Source: Polaribacter sp.
Lineage (GTDB): Bacteria > Bacteroidota > Bacteroidia > Flavobacteriales > Flavobacteriaceae
DNA length: 20,338 nucleotides
Direction: 5' to 3'
Assembly (NCBI GenBank): GCA_030731695.1
Contig: JANQTK010000124.1
Span: 1-20,338, forward strand
Shown here in pieces: positions 1 through 8,087 of this stretch. The position numbers and the translations under genes are program-made. How positions within the stretch are numbered: position 1 is the stretch's first letter; each line of letters starts with the position of its first letter. A model generated the notes under the pieces. It worked only from the letters and a program-made list of their open reading frames with translations, was not told the origin of the DNA and did no database searches.

Positions 1-20
1 AATGTAATAATGTATCAATG

Positions 21-50
21 AAACAATAGAAACTCTCAAACAATAGAAAC
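21..50. repeat. Two direct copies of a 13-base repeat upstream of rocD
   Basis: The 13-mer AAACAATAGAAAC occurs at 21-33 and again, identical, at 38-50, so the copies are spaced 17 bases apart. They lie just upstream of the candidate rocD -7 element at 59-66, and the second copy covers the place where the -33 TTG would be, which is missing. By inference they could be the binding site of an activator or repressor of rocD. No regulator gene is seen nearby, and the window edge hides what lies further left. Confidence 0.5.
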
Positions 51-58
51 ATTTTTCT

Positions 59-66
59 TATTTTTG
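59..66 (+). promoter_or_regulatory. Candidate rocD promoter, -7 element
   Basis: TATTTTTG matches the Bacteroidota -7 consensus TAnnTTTG fully, but no TTG lies about 19 bases upstream. Transcription would start near position 72 and give a leader of about 100 bases containing the palindrome at 103-120. The missing -33 element fits a promoter that needs an activator, which is inference. Confidence 0.4.
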
Positions 67-102
67 TGAAACTTCGAGGATGATTTCTTTCCCACGCTGA
101 AT

Positions 103-120
103 TTCTGAAATATTTCAGAA
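103..120. repeat. Perfect 18-base palindrome in the rocD leader
   Basis: TTCTGAAATATTTCAGAA equals its own reverse complement over all 18 bases. It has no loop, so it looks more like a binding site for a dimeric regulator than an RNA hairpin, and no T-run follows it. It lies 51 bases before the rocD start codon. It may control rocD or mark the end of a neighbouring gene outside the window. Confidence 0.5.
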
Positions 121-170
121 GGATAAAGGTAGAACAGGAATGGTTATTTTATCAATTTAAAACAATAAAA

Positions 171-1451
171 ATGACTGTTTTAGAAAAACTTACTTCGCAA
201 CAAGCGATTGATTTAGAAAACAAATATGGTGCGCACAATTACCATCCATTGCCAGTAGTATTGAGCAGAGGAGAAGGCGTGTATGTTTGGGATGTAGAAG
301 GTAAAAAATATTATGATTTTTTATCAGCCTATTCAGCCGTAAATCAAGGACATTGCCATCCAAAAATTGTAAATGCTTTGGTGCAACAGGCACAAACATT
401 GGCTTTGACATCTCGTGCTTTTTACAATGATGTTTTGGGAAAATACGAACAATTTGCAACAAGTTTCTTTGGATTTGACAAACTGTTGCCAATGAATACT
501 GGTGCAGAAGCTGTAGAAACTGCGTTGAAAATCGCTAGGAAATGGGCGTATGAAGTAAAAGGAATTGACGAAAATGAGGCCGAAATTATAGTGTGCGAAA
601 ATAATTTTCACGGACGAACAACTACCATTATTTCATTTTCGAATGATGAAAATGCTCGTAAAAACTTTGGGCCTTTCACAAAAGGGTTTATCAAAATTGA
701 ATATGACAACTTGCTAGCTTTGGAAGAAGTTTTGCAATCTAACACAAATATTGCTGCTTTTTTGGTGGAACCCATTCAAGGTGAAGCTGGCGTTTATGTG
801 CCATCTGAAGGATATTTAGCAACTGCAAAACGTTTGTGTGAAGCGCATAATGTATTATTTATTGCAGATGAAGTACAAACAGGAATTGCCAGAACAGGAC
901 GTTTGTTGGCAACTTGTGGTAATTGTTCGTGTGTGGACAAAAACTGTTCAGGAACTCCTGAAGTAAAACCAGATATTCTAATTCTTGGAAAAGCGTTAAG
1001 TGGAGGCGCATATCCTGTTTCTGCTGTTTTAGCGAATAACGAAATTATGAACGTCATTAAACCAGGAAATCACGGTTCTACTTTTGGTGGAAACCCAATT
1101 GCTGCTGCTGTGGCAATGGCTGCTTTGGAAGTAGTTCGTGATGAACATTTGGCGGAAAATGCCTCTAAATTAGGTGAGATTTTCAGAGCAGAATTATCAG
1201 AATTTGCAAAAGAAAATTCTCTCATTAAATTGGTTAGAGGAAAAGGCTTGTTGAATGCTATTGTAATCAACGATACTGAAGAAAGTGACACTGCTTGGAA
1301 TATTTGTCTACAATTACGTGACAATGGATTGCTTGCAAAACCTACTCATGGCAATATTATACGTTTTGCACCACCTTTGGTGATGACAGAAACACAGTTG
1401 CATGAATGTATAGAAATCATCAAAAAAACGATTTCAAATTTTCAGAAATAA
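171..1451 (+). CDS. rocD: Ornithine aminotransferase (ornithine--oxo-acid transaminase)
   Basis: A cytosolic PLP enzyme of aminotransferase class III that converts L-ornithine and 2-oxoglutarate to glutamate 5-semialdehyde and glutamate, linking arginine/ornithine breakdown with proline and glutamate. The 426 residues are a normal full length. Visible landmarks are the N-terminal NYHPLPVVLSRGEGVYVWD block, NTGAEAVETALKIARKW near residue 109, the FLVEPIQGEAG segment, the IADEVQTGIARTG segment with the PLP-binding Asp, and LGKALSGGAYP with the Schiff-base lysine K274. An unusual cysteine cluster, C249-x2-C252-x-C254-x4-C259, sits in a loop just before that lysine; other ornithine aminotransferases have a shorter loop there. 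The ATG at 171 gives the expected N-terminus. The next gene, 39 bases downstream, has its own promoter. The family assignment is firm. Confidence 0.96.
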   Translation: MTVLEKLTSQQAIDLENKYGAHNYHPLPVVLSRGEGVYVWDVEGKKYYDFLSAYSAVNQGHCHPKIVNALVQQAQTLALTSRAFYNDVLGKYEQFATSFFGFDKLLPMNTGAEAVETALKIARKWAYEVKGIDENEAEIIVCENNFHGRTTTIISFSNDENARKNFGPFTKGFIKIEYDNLLALEEVLQSNTNIAAFLVEPIQGEAGVYVPSEGYLATAKRLCEAHNVLFIADEVQTGIARTGRLLATCGNCSCVDKNCSGTPEVKPDILILGKALSGGAYPVSAVLANNEIMNVIKPGNHGSTFGGNPIAAAVAMAALEVVRDEHLAENASKLGEIFRAELSEFAKENSLIKLVRGKGLLNAIVINDTEESDTAWNICLQLRDNGLLAKPTHGNIIRFAPPLVMTETQLHECIEIIKKTISNFQK

Positions 1452-1454
1452 GGG

Positions 1455-1462
1455 TATATTTG
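1455..1462 (+). promoter_or_regulatory. Promoter -7 element for the DUF5362-like gene
   Basis: TATATTTG is a full match to TAnnTTTG. The -33 position, 19 bases upstream, reads TTC instead of TTG and lies inside the end of rocD. A start near 1469 would give a leader of about 22 bases, so the small membrane protein can be transcribed separately from rocD. Confidence 0.5.
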
Positions 1463-1490
1463 AGCATCAAAAAATATAAAAAATAAAACT

Positions 1491-1931
1491 ATGTCAGAGC
1501 CAATTATTCAATTAGCAGAATTAAAATTAACGAGTGAGGCTAAAAGTTATTTGAAAGAAACCGCAAAATGGGCATTTTTCCTGTCAATTGTGGGTTTTGT
1601 AGGTATTGCGATTATGGTAATTTTTGCATTGTTTGCAAGTACTATTTTTGGTTCGATACCTCAATATCAAAATCTTCCTTTCAATATGGGCAAAATCATT
1701 GCCATTGTTTATTTGATTTTGGCAGCAATCTATTTATTTCCAGTGTATTATTTGATGCAATTTGGTAATAAAATGAAAGCTGCATTGTCTTTGAAAGAAG
1801 ATGCTATCTTGACAGAATCTTTTGGGATGTTAAAATCACATTATAAATTTATTGGAGTTTTCACCATCATCATTTTATCTTTGTACGCCTTACTTTTTGT
1901 AGTAGGAATGTTAGGTTTTTTAGCAAGTTAA
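1491..1931 (+). CDS. DUF5362-like small integral membrane protein
   Basis: A 146-residue membrane protein of unknown function. Three hydrophobic segments are clear: about residues 27-52, 68-90 (IIAIVYLILAAIYLFPVYYL) and 116-144. The N-terminus, with LAELKLTSEAKSYLKETAKWAFFLSI, and the segment MLKSHYKFIGVF before the last helix resemble the Bacteroidota DUF5362 family as I remember it. That assignment is from overall look, not a search. The gene follows rocD by 39 bases but has its own -7 element, and it is closed by a strong terminator shared with the convergent CCC-motif gene. No catalytic residues are visible. Confidence 0.85.
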   Translation: MSEPIIQLAELKLTSEAKSYLKETAKWAFFLSIVGFVGIAIMVIFALFASTIFGSIPQYQNLPFNMGKIIAIVYLILAAIYLFPVYYLMQFGNKMKAALSLKEDAILTESFGMLKSHYKFIGVFTIIILSLYALLFVVGMLGFLAS

Positions 1932-1949
1932 ATGAGATTTATAAACATA

Positions 1950-1980
1950 AAAAAAAGGAAGCAATTTGCTTCCTTTTTTT
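1950..1980. terminator. Bidirectional intrinsic terminator
   Basis: The core AGGAAGCA, loop ATT, TGCTTCCT forms a stem flanked by an A-run at 1950-1956 and a T-run at 1974-1980, so about 14 base pairs close a three-base loop. It sits between convergent genes and works in both directions; the stop codon of the minus-strand gene begins two bases beyond it. Confidence 0.9.
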
Positions 1981-1982
1981 GT

Positions 1983-2309
1983 TTACGATTGTGAAGATTG
2001 ATATTTTTCCATTCCTTTTCGAAACTCTTCCATAAACGTTGACCAATCAGTGGTTGCAATACTATAAATACTGTATGCAAAATACAATCCGTTTATTATT
2101 AAGGTAACCAACGCAAATGTTTTGGCATTGTTCATGGCTGATAAGGATTCTGAGCTGTAATTTTCTGAATCTAATTGGGCATTTTTCAATCGGCTATTGG
2201 CAATCAAATAAGATGGCAATGCCAACAAAATTCCCAAACCACCAAAACAGCAACAAAGAATACTAAATGAGGATAATACATAAATAAGTGTGGTGTCTAA
2301 TCTTTTCAT
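1983..2309 (-). CDS. CCC-motif membrane protein
   Basis: A 108-residue membrane protein with two hydrophobic helices, about residues 8-37 and 64-86. The first carries three consecutive cysteines (C19-C20-C21) followed by FGGLGILLALPSYLIA, the pattern for which the Bacteroidota CCC-motif membrane proteins are named. The middle is a polar segment rich in Ser, Asn and Glu, and the C-terminus (residues 88-108) is charged. Its function is unknown; the triple cysteine could be acylated or bind metal, which is speculation. It lies 11 bases downstream of the DUF2752 gene on the same strand, so the two are almost certainly co-transcribed. Confidence 0.85.
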   Translation of the reverse strand: MKRLDTTLIYVLSSFSILCCCFGGLGILLALPSYLIANSRLKNAQLDSENYSSESLSAMNNAKTFALVTLIINGLYFAYSIYSIATTDWSTFMEEFRKGMEKYQSSQS

Positions 2310-2320
2310 TTTTTAATTTT

Positions 2321-2602
2321 TTAAATGGTTAGTTTTATAAAGTATTGAAGTAATATAATTGACAGGTTTAAATAAGCCAACCTCGAAATGATTTTGTTGG
2401 CATTTTTAAATTTGATTTTCCAATTAAGAATAATAAAAAAAGCGAATCCAATGATTGTAAAAATTGCAGGATACATTTTAAAGGCATTCCAAAATTCCCC
2501 ATTTATTAAAAACAAAAAGGAACGTTGTATGCCACAACCTAAACATTCAAAACCAAAAAAGGTTTTGCTGAAACAAGGAAGTAATTGATTTTCAGATATC
2601 AT
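2321..2602 (-). CDS. DUF2752 domain membrane protein
   Basis: A 93-residue protein. The family signature is near the N-terminus: FECLGCGIQRSF (residues 18-29), with the C-x2-C-G-x2-R pattern typical of DUF2752. Two hydrophobic segments follow, about residues 42-61 (MYPAIFTIIGFAFFIILNW) and 71-91. The function of the family is unknown. In Bacteroidota, DUF2752 genes commonly sit next to small CCC-motif or TM2-like membrane proteins, as here, where the CCC-motif gene follows after 11 bases. The ATG at 2602 puts the signature at the usual distance from the start. Confidence 0.85.
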   Translation of the reverse strand: MISENQLLPCFSKTFFGFECLGCGIQRSFLFLINGEFWNAFKMYPAIFTIIGFAFFIILNWKIKFKNANKIISRLAYLNLSIILLQYFIKLTI

Positions 2603-2741
2603 TTATAATGTAAATATGATCTAGAAATGAAAATTGAGCCATTTTTAAGTAACACAAGATATATAATTTTTCTTAATCACTAAAAAAAAATAAAAACACT
2701 TTTGATATTATTTAAACAACAAATGATATCAAAAAGAAATA

Positions 2742-5360
2742 CTAATTTTTGTTCTTTGTAGTATCTTTTTTCTTTCCAAATATCTTTGATAAAGTACCTT
2801 TCACTTTGTCATTTACAATGTCTTTGGTGGTGGTTTTGGTTGTATCTGTGGAGTCTTTTTCTTTTGTGGTAACACCTAACAAATTTGTTAATTTGTCTTT
2901 GCCTTTATCTATTAATTGTTGTTTTTGTTTTTCAACAATAGTTGTCATTAAATTAGTAGTGGCCTGTTTTAAATTGCTTGAAAAATTCGGACTCGTAAAA
3001 CTACCTGCTAAATTTGCTTTTACAGGAATGCTTTTTAGTTGCTCTGCATCTTTAGATGACAATTTTGAGATTAAATTGGTAATCTCTGCACCTAAATATT
3101 TTACGGGAACATCAAAAACAACGTCATAATTCATCGTATTATCAAAAGAGTGTTTTCCACCAATTTCAATGGCAATATCATTGTATTTTAACGGAATTGG
3201 TTTTACGGTAACTTGTCCATTTTCAAAGGATAAAAACGCATTTATTCCGTCTAAATTTAGTTTGCTAACATCTAAAAAAGATAATTTATCACCCAATAAA
3301 CTCAATGCTTTAGAGTTGCTTGCATTTAATTTTGGACTTAATAATTTACCGAATAAATCTCCAGAAATGGTTTTTAAATTTGGTGTCATGTCATCATTTA
3401 AATTCCCTGAAACTTTAATAGTTGAATTTATTTTACCTTCAATAGTTTTTGCAATTGGCGCAATCGATTTTAGCATGTCTATATTGCTAAATGATTCTGA
3501 AATATTTAATTGTTGTAAGTTTAAATCCATTGCGAATTTAGAGGTAGTTCCTTTGGTAGAAACGTTTCCATTAAAACCAATACTACCTCCAAAAATATCT
3601 GATTTTATATTTTGAAGATTTACAGCTTCGTCTTTTACAAAAATAGTTCCTGAAACATTGGTTAATTTTAAATTGTCGTACGTTACATTTTTTGCACTAG
3701 CAATAAATTTACAATCTAAAAAAGCTGGAATTTTTAAAGCTGCATCTTGCTTGTTTTCTGTTGTGCTTTCGGTTTTTGCTAAAAAATCGGATACTACAAA
3801 ATTGTTAGAATTCATATTAAAATTCCCTTTCAACTCTTGATCTTTAAATAAAAATCCATAAAAATTATCTAAATTTCCATTGATAGCAATATCTGAATTC
3901 CCTGTTTTTGCATTAAATTCATTTAATTGAATTGATTTTGTATTAAAAGTGATGGATGTTTTATCAATAAAAAATGGTTTTGCAACCTCTTCACCTTCAT
4001 ATTTAAAACTAGTAACAGCAATTTTTCCAGCATTGTTTATGCGTTCATAATTTCCTTTTTCTATGGCATCCATATCAAACTTTGTCACGATATCAGCTTT
4101 TAAAATTCCTTCTAGTTGTTTCTTAAAAGGTGCAGGATACACTTTGCCAATATTTGCCAAATTAATGGTTCCTTTTGCAGCTAAATTGATGCTTGGATTT
4201 GTAGTAATATTCGCAATATTTCCATTTGCAGCAAAAACATCTTCATCAATTTTAAAAGTTAAATTGTTTAAATTTAAATAGGTATCCTTTAAATATCCTG
4301 TTTTGTTGATGATTTTCGCATCAATAGTTATTTTTTGAACAGATTTAGGCAACTCATCATATTTAAACATGGCATTTTTTGAGGCAATTGTAATATCAAA
4401 ACCCGGAATCGTAGTTTCAGATAAAGTGCCTTTTACAACACCATTTAAATCAAAATTACCTTCAGTTTTAATACTTTTTAAATTTCCAGAATATTGTTTT
4501 GGCAACAGCGCTAAAAAGTTTTTAAAATCGGAGGTTGGTGTATTAAAAGTAATGTCATACAATTGATTTTCATTAACCAATTGAACAAAACCATCAAAAT
4601 CGAGCGCTAATTGATTGATAAATCCTTTGTTTTCTTTAAACGTGTATTTTGAATTTTTAAGATCAATTTCTAAAACAGCATCCAAAGAGACATTTACGTT
4701 TTTTACATAATTTACATCATTAACAAATAAAGACAGTTTTGTGGTTGATTTGGTATCTAAATTAAAAATATCTTCTGCAAAATTTCCTGATCCAGTGTGA
4801 TAAATACTATCAAAAATTACTTTGTTTTTCGAGTTTTCATCGAAATACATAAATCGAATATTTTCTAATTCATATTGATTGATGTCTAAAGAAAATCTAT
4901 TTTTTAAAGACTCCTTTTCAACTTCTTTTTTCAATGCAATATCATAATTACCAATATCATCCTTATTAAATAGGATATTTATTTGTCCGTTTTTTGTGGC
5001 AATACTTTGCAATTCAATAGCTTCATTTTCTTTCTTAAAAAGTGTAGTGATTTTCATATTTGCATTCAACTTTTCAGCAGCAAATAATGTATCTCCCAAA
5101 AAAGGTTCTTTGTTGATGATCGCAATATCAGAAATGATTAAACTTAAATTCGGAAAATCGGCAAACAAACTGATATCAGTATCTTGATACGTTAGGGTAG
5201 CATTTATATTTTCGTTAATGCCAGAAACGACCATTTTTACAATTTTGTCTTTAAACAAAAAAGGGATGGCAACTATTACTATTAAAAGTGATAAAATGCT
5301 TATTAAAGACCATTGTAAAATTCTCTTTTTTAGCGATTTTTTCTTTTTGATTTCAGCCAT
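2742..5360 (-). CDS. AsmA-like envelope protein
   Basis: An 872-residue protein with a Lys-rich cytoplasmic start (residues 2-13), one membrane anchor at about 15-36, and a long periplasmic part rich in beta-strand repeats with recurring phrases on the pattern of 'GNLDNF', 'SGTIFVKDEAVNLQNIKSD' and 'FGGSIGFNGNVS'. This layout is typical of the AsmA/TamB/YhdP superfamily of elongated proteins that, in other bacteria, help maintain the outer membrane and move lipid between membranes. The AsmA C-terminal-like region spans about residues 560-800. The last 45 residues are a low-complexity Lys/Thr tail. The exact substrate cannot be read from the sequence. It is a single-gene unit with a -7 element at 5393-5400. 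Confidence 0.87.
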   Translation of the reverse strand: MAEIKKKKSLKKRILQWSLISILSLLIVIVAIPFLFKDKIVKMVVSGINENINATLTYQDTDISLFADFPNLSLIISDIAIINKEPFLGDTLFAAEKLNANMKITTLFKKENEAIELQSIATKNGQINILFNKDDIGNYDIALKKEVEKESLKNRFSLDINQYELENIRFMYFDENSKNKVIFDSIYHTGSGNFAEDIFNLDTKSTTKLSLFVNDVNYVKNVNVSLDAVLEIDLKNSKYTFKENKGFINQLALDFDGFVQLVNENQLYDITFNTPTSDFKNFLALLPKQYSGNLKSIKTEGNFDLNGVVKGTLSETTIPGFDITIASKNAMFKYDELPKSVQKITIDAKIINKTGYLKDTYLNLNNLTFKIDEDVFAANGNIANITTNPSINLAAKGTINLANIGKVYPAPFKKQLEGILKADIVTKFDMDAIEKGNYERINNAGKIAVTSFKYEGEEVAKPFFIDKTSITFNTKSIQLNEFNAKTGNSDIAINGNLDNFYGFLFKDQELKGNFNMNSNNFVVSDFLAKTESTTENKQDAALKIPAFLDCKFIASAKNVTYDNLKLTNVSGTIFVKDEAVNLQNIKSDIFGGSIGFNGNVSTKGTTSKFAMDLNLQQLNISESFSNIDMLKSIAPIAKTIEGKINSTIKVSGNLNDDMTPNLKTISGDLFGKLLSPKLNASNSKALSLLGDKLSFLDVSKLNLDGINAFLSFENGQVTVKPIPLKYNDIAIEIGGKHSFDNTMNYDVVFDVPVKYLGAEITNLISKLSSKDAEQLKSIPVKANLAGSFTSPNFSSNLKQATTNLMTTIVEKQKQQLIDKGKDKLTNLLGVTTKEKDSTDTTKTTTKDIVNDKVKGTLSKIFGKKKDTTKNKN

Positions 5361-5392
5361 TTTTGGGTGTATTTAGATGTATAACTTTGAAA

Positions 5393-5400
5393 CAAAATTA
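5393..5400 (-). promoter_or_regulatory. Promoter -7 element for the AsmA-like gene
   Basis: Read on the minus strand, TAATTTTG is a full match to TAnnTTTG. Nineteen bases upstream stands CTG, one change from the TTG of the -33 element. The leader to the ATG at 5360 would be about 25-30 bases. Confidence 0.5.
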
Positions 5401-5486
5401 CAATTTTGAAAATTAAAAACAGCTTGATTTTCGTTAATTGATTACCAAATAGTTAAAAAGGAAGCTAATAAATCAAACACAATCAA

Positions 5487-5810
5487 TTATTTAAAGAAAT
5501 CCATTCCAGGGATATTTGGCATCCCAATTTTGGCAACATTTGCCAATTCATTTTCATTAATTATTCTTGCTTTTTCAAGAGCTTTGTTAAGCGTTAAAAT
5601 TAAGTAATCTTCCAATTCATCTGCATCAGAAAGCAACGAATCATCCATAGAAATTGATTTTATATTGCTATTCGCAGTCACAGTCACTTTCAATTTTCCA
5701 TCACTTGAGGATTCATCAATCAAAACTGTGTCCAATCTTTTTTTGGTATCTTCAACTTTTTGTTGTGTTTCCTTTAACTTTTGCATCATTCCAGACAAAT
5801 CTCCAAACAT
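5487..5810 (-). CDS. YbaB/EbfC family nucleoid-associated protein
   Basis: A 107-residue DNA-binding protein of the YbaB/EbfC family, which forms tweezer-like dimers that bind DNA and organise the nucleoid. The order of elements fits: an N-terminal amphipathic helix (MQKLKETQQKVEDTKKRLDT, residues 8-27), the strands DGKLKVTVTANSNIKSISMD (about 37-56), an acidic helix SDADELEDYLILTLNKALEKARI (about 61-83), and a C-terminus ending in MPNIPGMDFFK, reminiscent of the Gly/Met/Pro tail usual in the family. In many proteobacteria the gene sits beside dnaX and recR; here it stands alone between the AsmA-like gene and the divergent peptidase, so context adds little. Confidence 0.92.
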   Translation of the reverse strand: MFGDLSGMMQKLKETQQKVEDTKKRLDTVLIDESSSDGKLKVTVTANSNIKSISMDDSLLSDADELEDYLILTLNKALEKARIINENELANVAKIGMPNIPGMDFFK

Positions 5811-5840
5811 ATTTTTATCCTTTTTAAATTAGGTTGACAA

Positions 5841-5848
5841 CAAATTTA
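5841..5848 (-). promoter_or_regulatory. Candidate promoter -7 element for the YbaB gene
   Basis: On the minus strand TAAATTTG matches TAnnTTTG in full, 30 bases before the start codon. No TTG is found at the -33 distance. It lies in the 70-base region between two divergent genes, so it may overlap control of the peptidase at 5881. Confidence 0.4.
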
Positions 5849-5880
5849 CTGAATTTAACAGGTTATATGAGAATTTAAAA

Positions 5881-8070
5881 ATGAGAAAAAAAATTATAAG
5901 CAGAATTATATTAAGTGCTATTTTTGCAACCGCTTGTAAAAATGATAATCAGACAATGAATAGTAGTGATGCAAATGCACCTGTTGCATACAAACAACCA
6001 ACCAAATTAGAAAAACACGGAGATATTCGTATAGATAATTACTTTTGGATGCGTCTTTCAGATGACCAAAAATTAGCACCTGTTAAAGACGAACAAACTC
6101 AAAAAGTAATTGATTATTTGGAAGCTGAAAATAGCTACTATGAAAAAGTAACAGCTTATACCAAAAATTTTCAAGAGAAACTTTTCGAGGAAATGAAAGG
6201 GCGTATCAAAGAAGATGATTCTTCTGTGCCATATAAAGACAATGGATATTATTACATTACCCGTTATGAAACTGGCAAACAATACCCAATTTATAGTCGT
6301 AAAAAAGGAAGTTTAGATGCTAAAGAAGAAATTTTATTCAATGTGAATGAAATGGCAGAAGGGTATGAGTATTATCAATTAGGTGGTTTGAGCATTTCTG
6401 AAGACAACAAATATGCCATTTTTGCTACAGATACTGTAGGAAGAAGACAGTATTTTTTGAGAATCAAAAATTTAGAAACAGGCGAAATTCTGAAAGATAT
6501 TATTGACAATACTACAGGTGGAGCAGTTTGGGCAAATGACCATAAAACCATTTTTTATACCAAGAAAAATCCAACAACGTTACGAAGTGAAAAAATTTAC
6601 AAACATATTTTAGGAACTTCAGAAAAGGAAGATGTTGTGGTTTTTCATGAAAAAGACGAAACTTTCAATACCTATGTAAGTAAATCAAAATCTAGTCAAT
6701 TCATCATTATTGGATCTTACAGCACAATCTCTACAGAATATCGATTTTTAGATGCCAATATTCCTTCCGGAAACTTTCAAATTTTACAACCAAGAGAACG
6801 TGATTTAGAGTATTCTGTTTCACATTACAAAGATCATTTTTATATATTGACAAACAAAGATAAATCTTTGAACTTCAAATTGATGAAGACGCCAATTAAA
6901 GCAACACATAAAGAAAATTGGATGGATGTAATTCCTCATAGAAAAGAAACTTTACTAGAGGATTTTTCCATTTTTAAAGACTATTTAGTCTTGGAAGAAC
7001 GTACGAATGGTTTGAGTAAAATCCGCATCAAACGTTGGGACAATTCAAAAGATTATTACCTGCCTTTTGATGAAGAAACCTACTCTGTTGGCGTATATGA
7101 CATGCCTGAATTTGATACAGATGTCATTCGTTATTCATACAATTCTTTTACAACTCCAAGCTCAGTGATAGATTTTAATATGAATGATCAGTCCAAACAA
7201 ATCATGAAAGAGCAAGAAGTATTGGGAGGGAAATTTAAAAAAGAAAACTATATCAGCAATCGAGTTTGGGCAACTGCCAGAGATGGAAAAAAAGTACCTA
7301 TTTCATTGGTATATCATAAAAACACGAAGTTGAATGAAAATACGCCTTTATTGCAATATGGTTATGGGTCTTATGGCGCTACTATTCCTGACGGATTTTC
7401 AACCACACGTTTAAGTTTGTTAGATCGTGGTTTTGTATTTGCTTTGGCACATATTAGAGGAGGAGAATATTTAGGGCGCGAATGGTATGAAGATGGCAAA
7501 ATGCTTCACAAAAAAAACACATTTACAGATTTTATTGATTGTTCAAAATATTTGATTGAAAACAAATACACATCTGCCAAACATTTATATGCTATGGGAG
7601 GCTCTGCAGGAGGTTTGTTGATGGGGGCTATTGTAAATATGAATGCTGAATTGTACAATGGAATTATTGCTGCAGTTCCTTTTGTGGACGTAGTTTCAAC
7701 AATGATTGATGAGAGTATTCCCTTAACAACAGGCGAGTATGATGAATGGGGAAATCCGAATAATAAGAAATATTATGAGTATATAAAATCGTATTCTCCT
7801 TATGATCAAGTGAGTTCTAAAAAATATCCAAACATGCTAGTAATCACAGGTTTTCACGATTCACAAGTACAGTATTGGGAACCTGCAAAATGGGTTGCTA
7901 AATTGCGTGAGTTGAAAACAGATACTAATTTATTGTTTTTGAATACCAATATGGATGCTGGTCATGGAGGTGCATCTGGACGTTTTGAAGCCTTGAAAGA
8001 AACAGCCATGGAGTATACATTTTTGTTGGCACTAGAGAATAAAATTTCTCAACAACATATCAAACCATAA
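5881..8070 (+). CDS. S9A family peptidase, oligopeptidase B-like lipoprotein
   Basis: A 729-residue serine peptidase of the prolyl oligopeptidase family. An N-terminal beta-propeller (roughly residues 70-440) gates access to the C-terminal alpha/beta-hydrolase domain. The catalytic triad is readable: S575 in GGSAGG, D660 in GFHDSQVQYWEPAKW and H695 in DAGHGGASGRF. These blocks are those of oligopeptidase B, which cuts short peptides after basic residues, so that subtype is preferred over prolyl oligopeptidase. The start MRKKIISRIILSAIFATAC looks like a lipoprotein signal with the modified cysteine at residue 19, so the enzyme probably acts in the periplasm or on the outer membrane, whereas the E. 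coli enzyme is cytosolic. The 70-base gap to the divergent YbaB gene must hold its promoter. Confidence 0.94.
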   Translation: MRKKIISRIILSAIFATACKNDNQTMNSSDANAPVAYKQPTKLEKHGDIRIDNYFWMRLSDDQKLAPVKDEQTQKVIDYLEAENSYYEKVTAYTKNFQEKLFEEMKGRIKEDDSSVPYKDNGYYYITRYETGKQYPIYSRKKGSLDAKEEILFNVNEMAEGYEYYQLGGLSISEDNKYAIFATDTVGRRQYFLRIKNLETGEILKDIIDNTTGGAVWANDHKTIFYTKKNPTTLRSEKIYKHILGTSEKEDVVVFHEKDETFNTYVSKSKSSQFIIIGSYSTISTEYRFLDANIPSGNFQILQPRERDLEYSVSHYKDHFYILTNKDKSLNFKLMKTPIKATHKENWMDVIPHRKETLLEDFSIFKDYLVLEERTNGLSKIRIKRWDNSKDYYLPFDEETYSVGVYDMPEFDTDVIRYSYNSFTTPSSVIDFNMNDQSKQIMKEQEVLGGKFKKENYISNRVWATARDGKKVPISLVYHKNTKLNENTPLLQYGYGSYGATIPDGFSTTRLSLLDRGFVFALAHIRGGEYLGREWYEDGKMLHKKNTFTDFIDCSKYLIENKYTSAKHLYAMGGSAGGLLMGAIVNMNAELYNGIIAAVPFVDVVSTMIDESIPLTTGEYDEWGNPNNKKYYEYIKSYSPYDQVSSKKYPNMLVITGFHDSQVQYWEPAKWVAKLRELKTDTNLLFLNTNMDAGHGGASGRFEALKETAMEYTFLLALENKISQQHIKP

Positions 8071-8087
8071 TAATAACAATGAAATTG

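Noticed and set aside
21..50. CRISPR array
   Set aside because: Two 13-base copies with a four-base gap are far too short, with no cas genes or further repeats.
61..117. Short minus-strand frame ending in ISEIQRGKEIILEVSQK, resembling a protein C-terminus or antitoxin fragment
   Set aside because: It is only 18 codons long with an in-frame stop just upstream and no start codon; a decayed gene cannot be distinguished from chance.
3169..3615. Open frame of 148 codons on the plus strand, opposite the AsmA-like gene, with several similar frames at 2749-3129, 3658-3840, 4063-4281 and 4369-4566
   Set aside because: They lie wholly antisense to a well-supported 872-residue gene, show Phe/Lys-rich composition expected from reversed codons, and have no start signals or family motifs.
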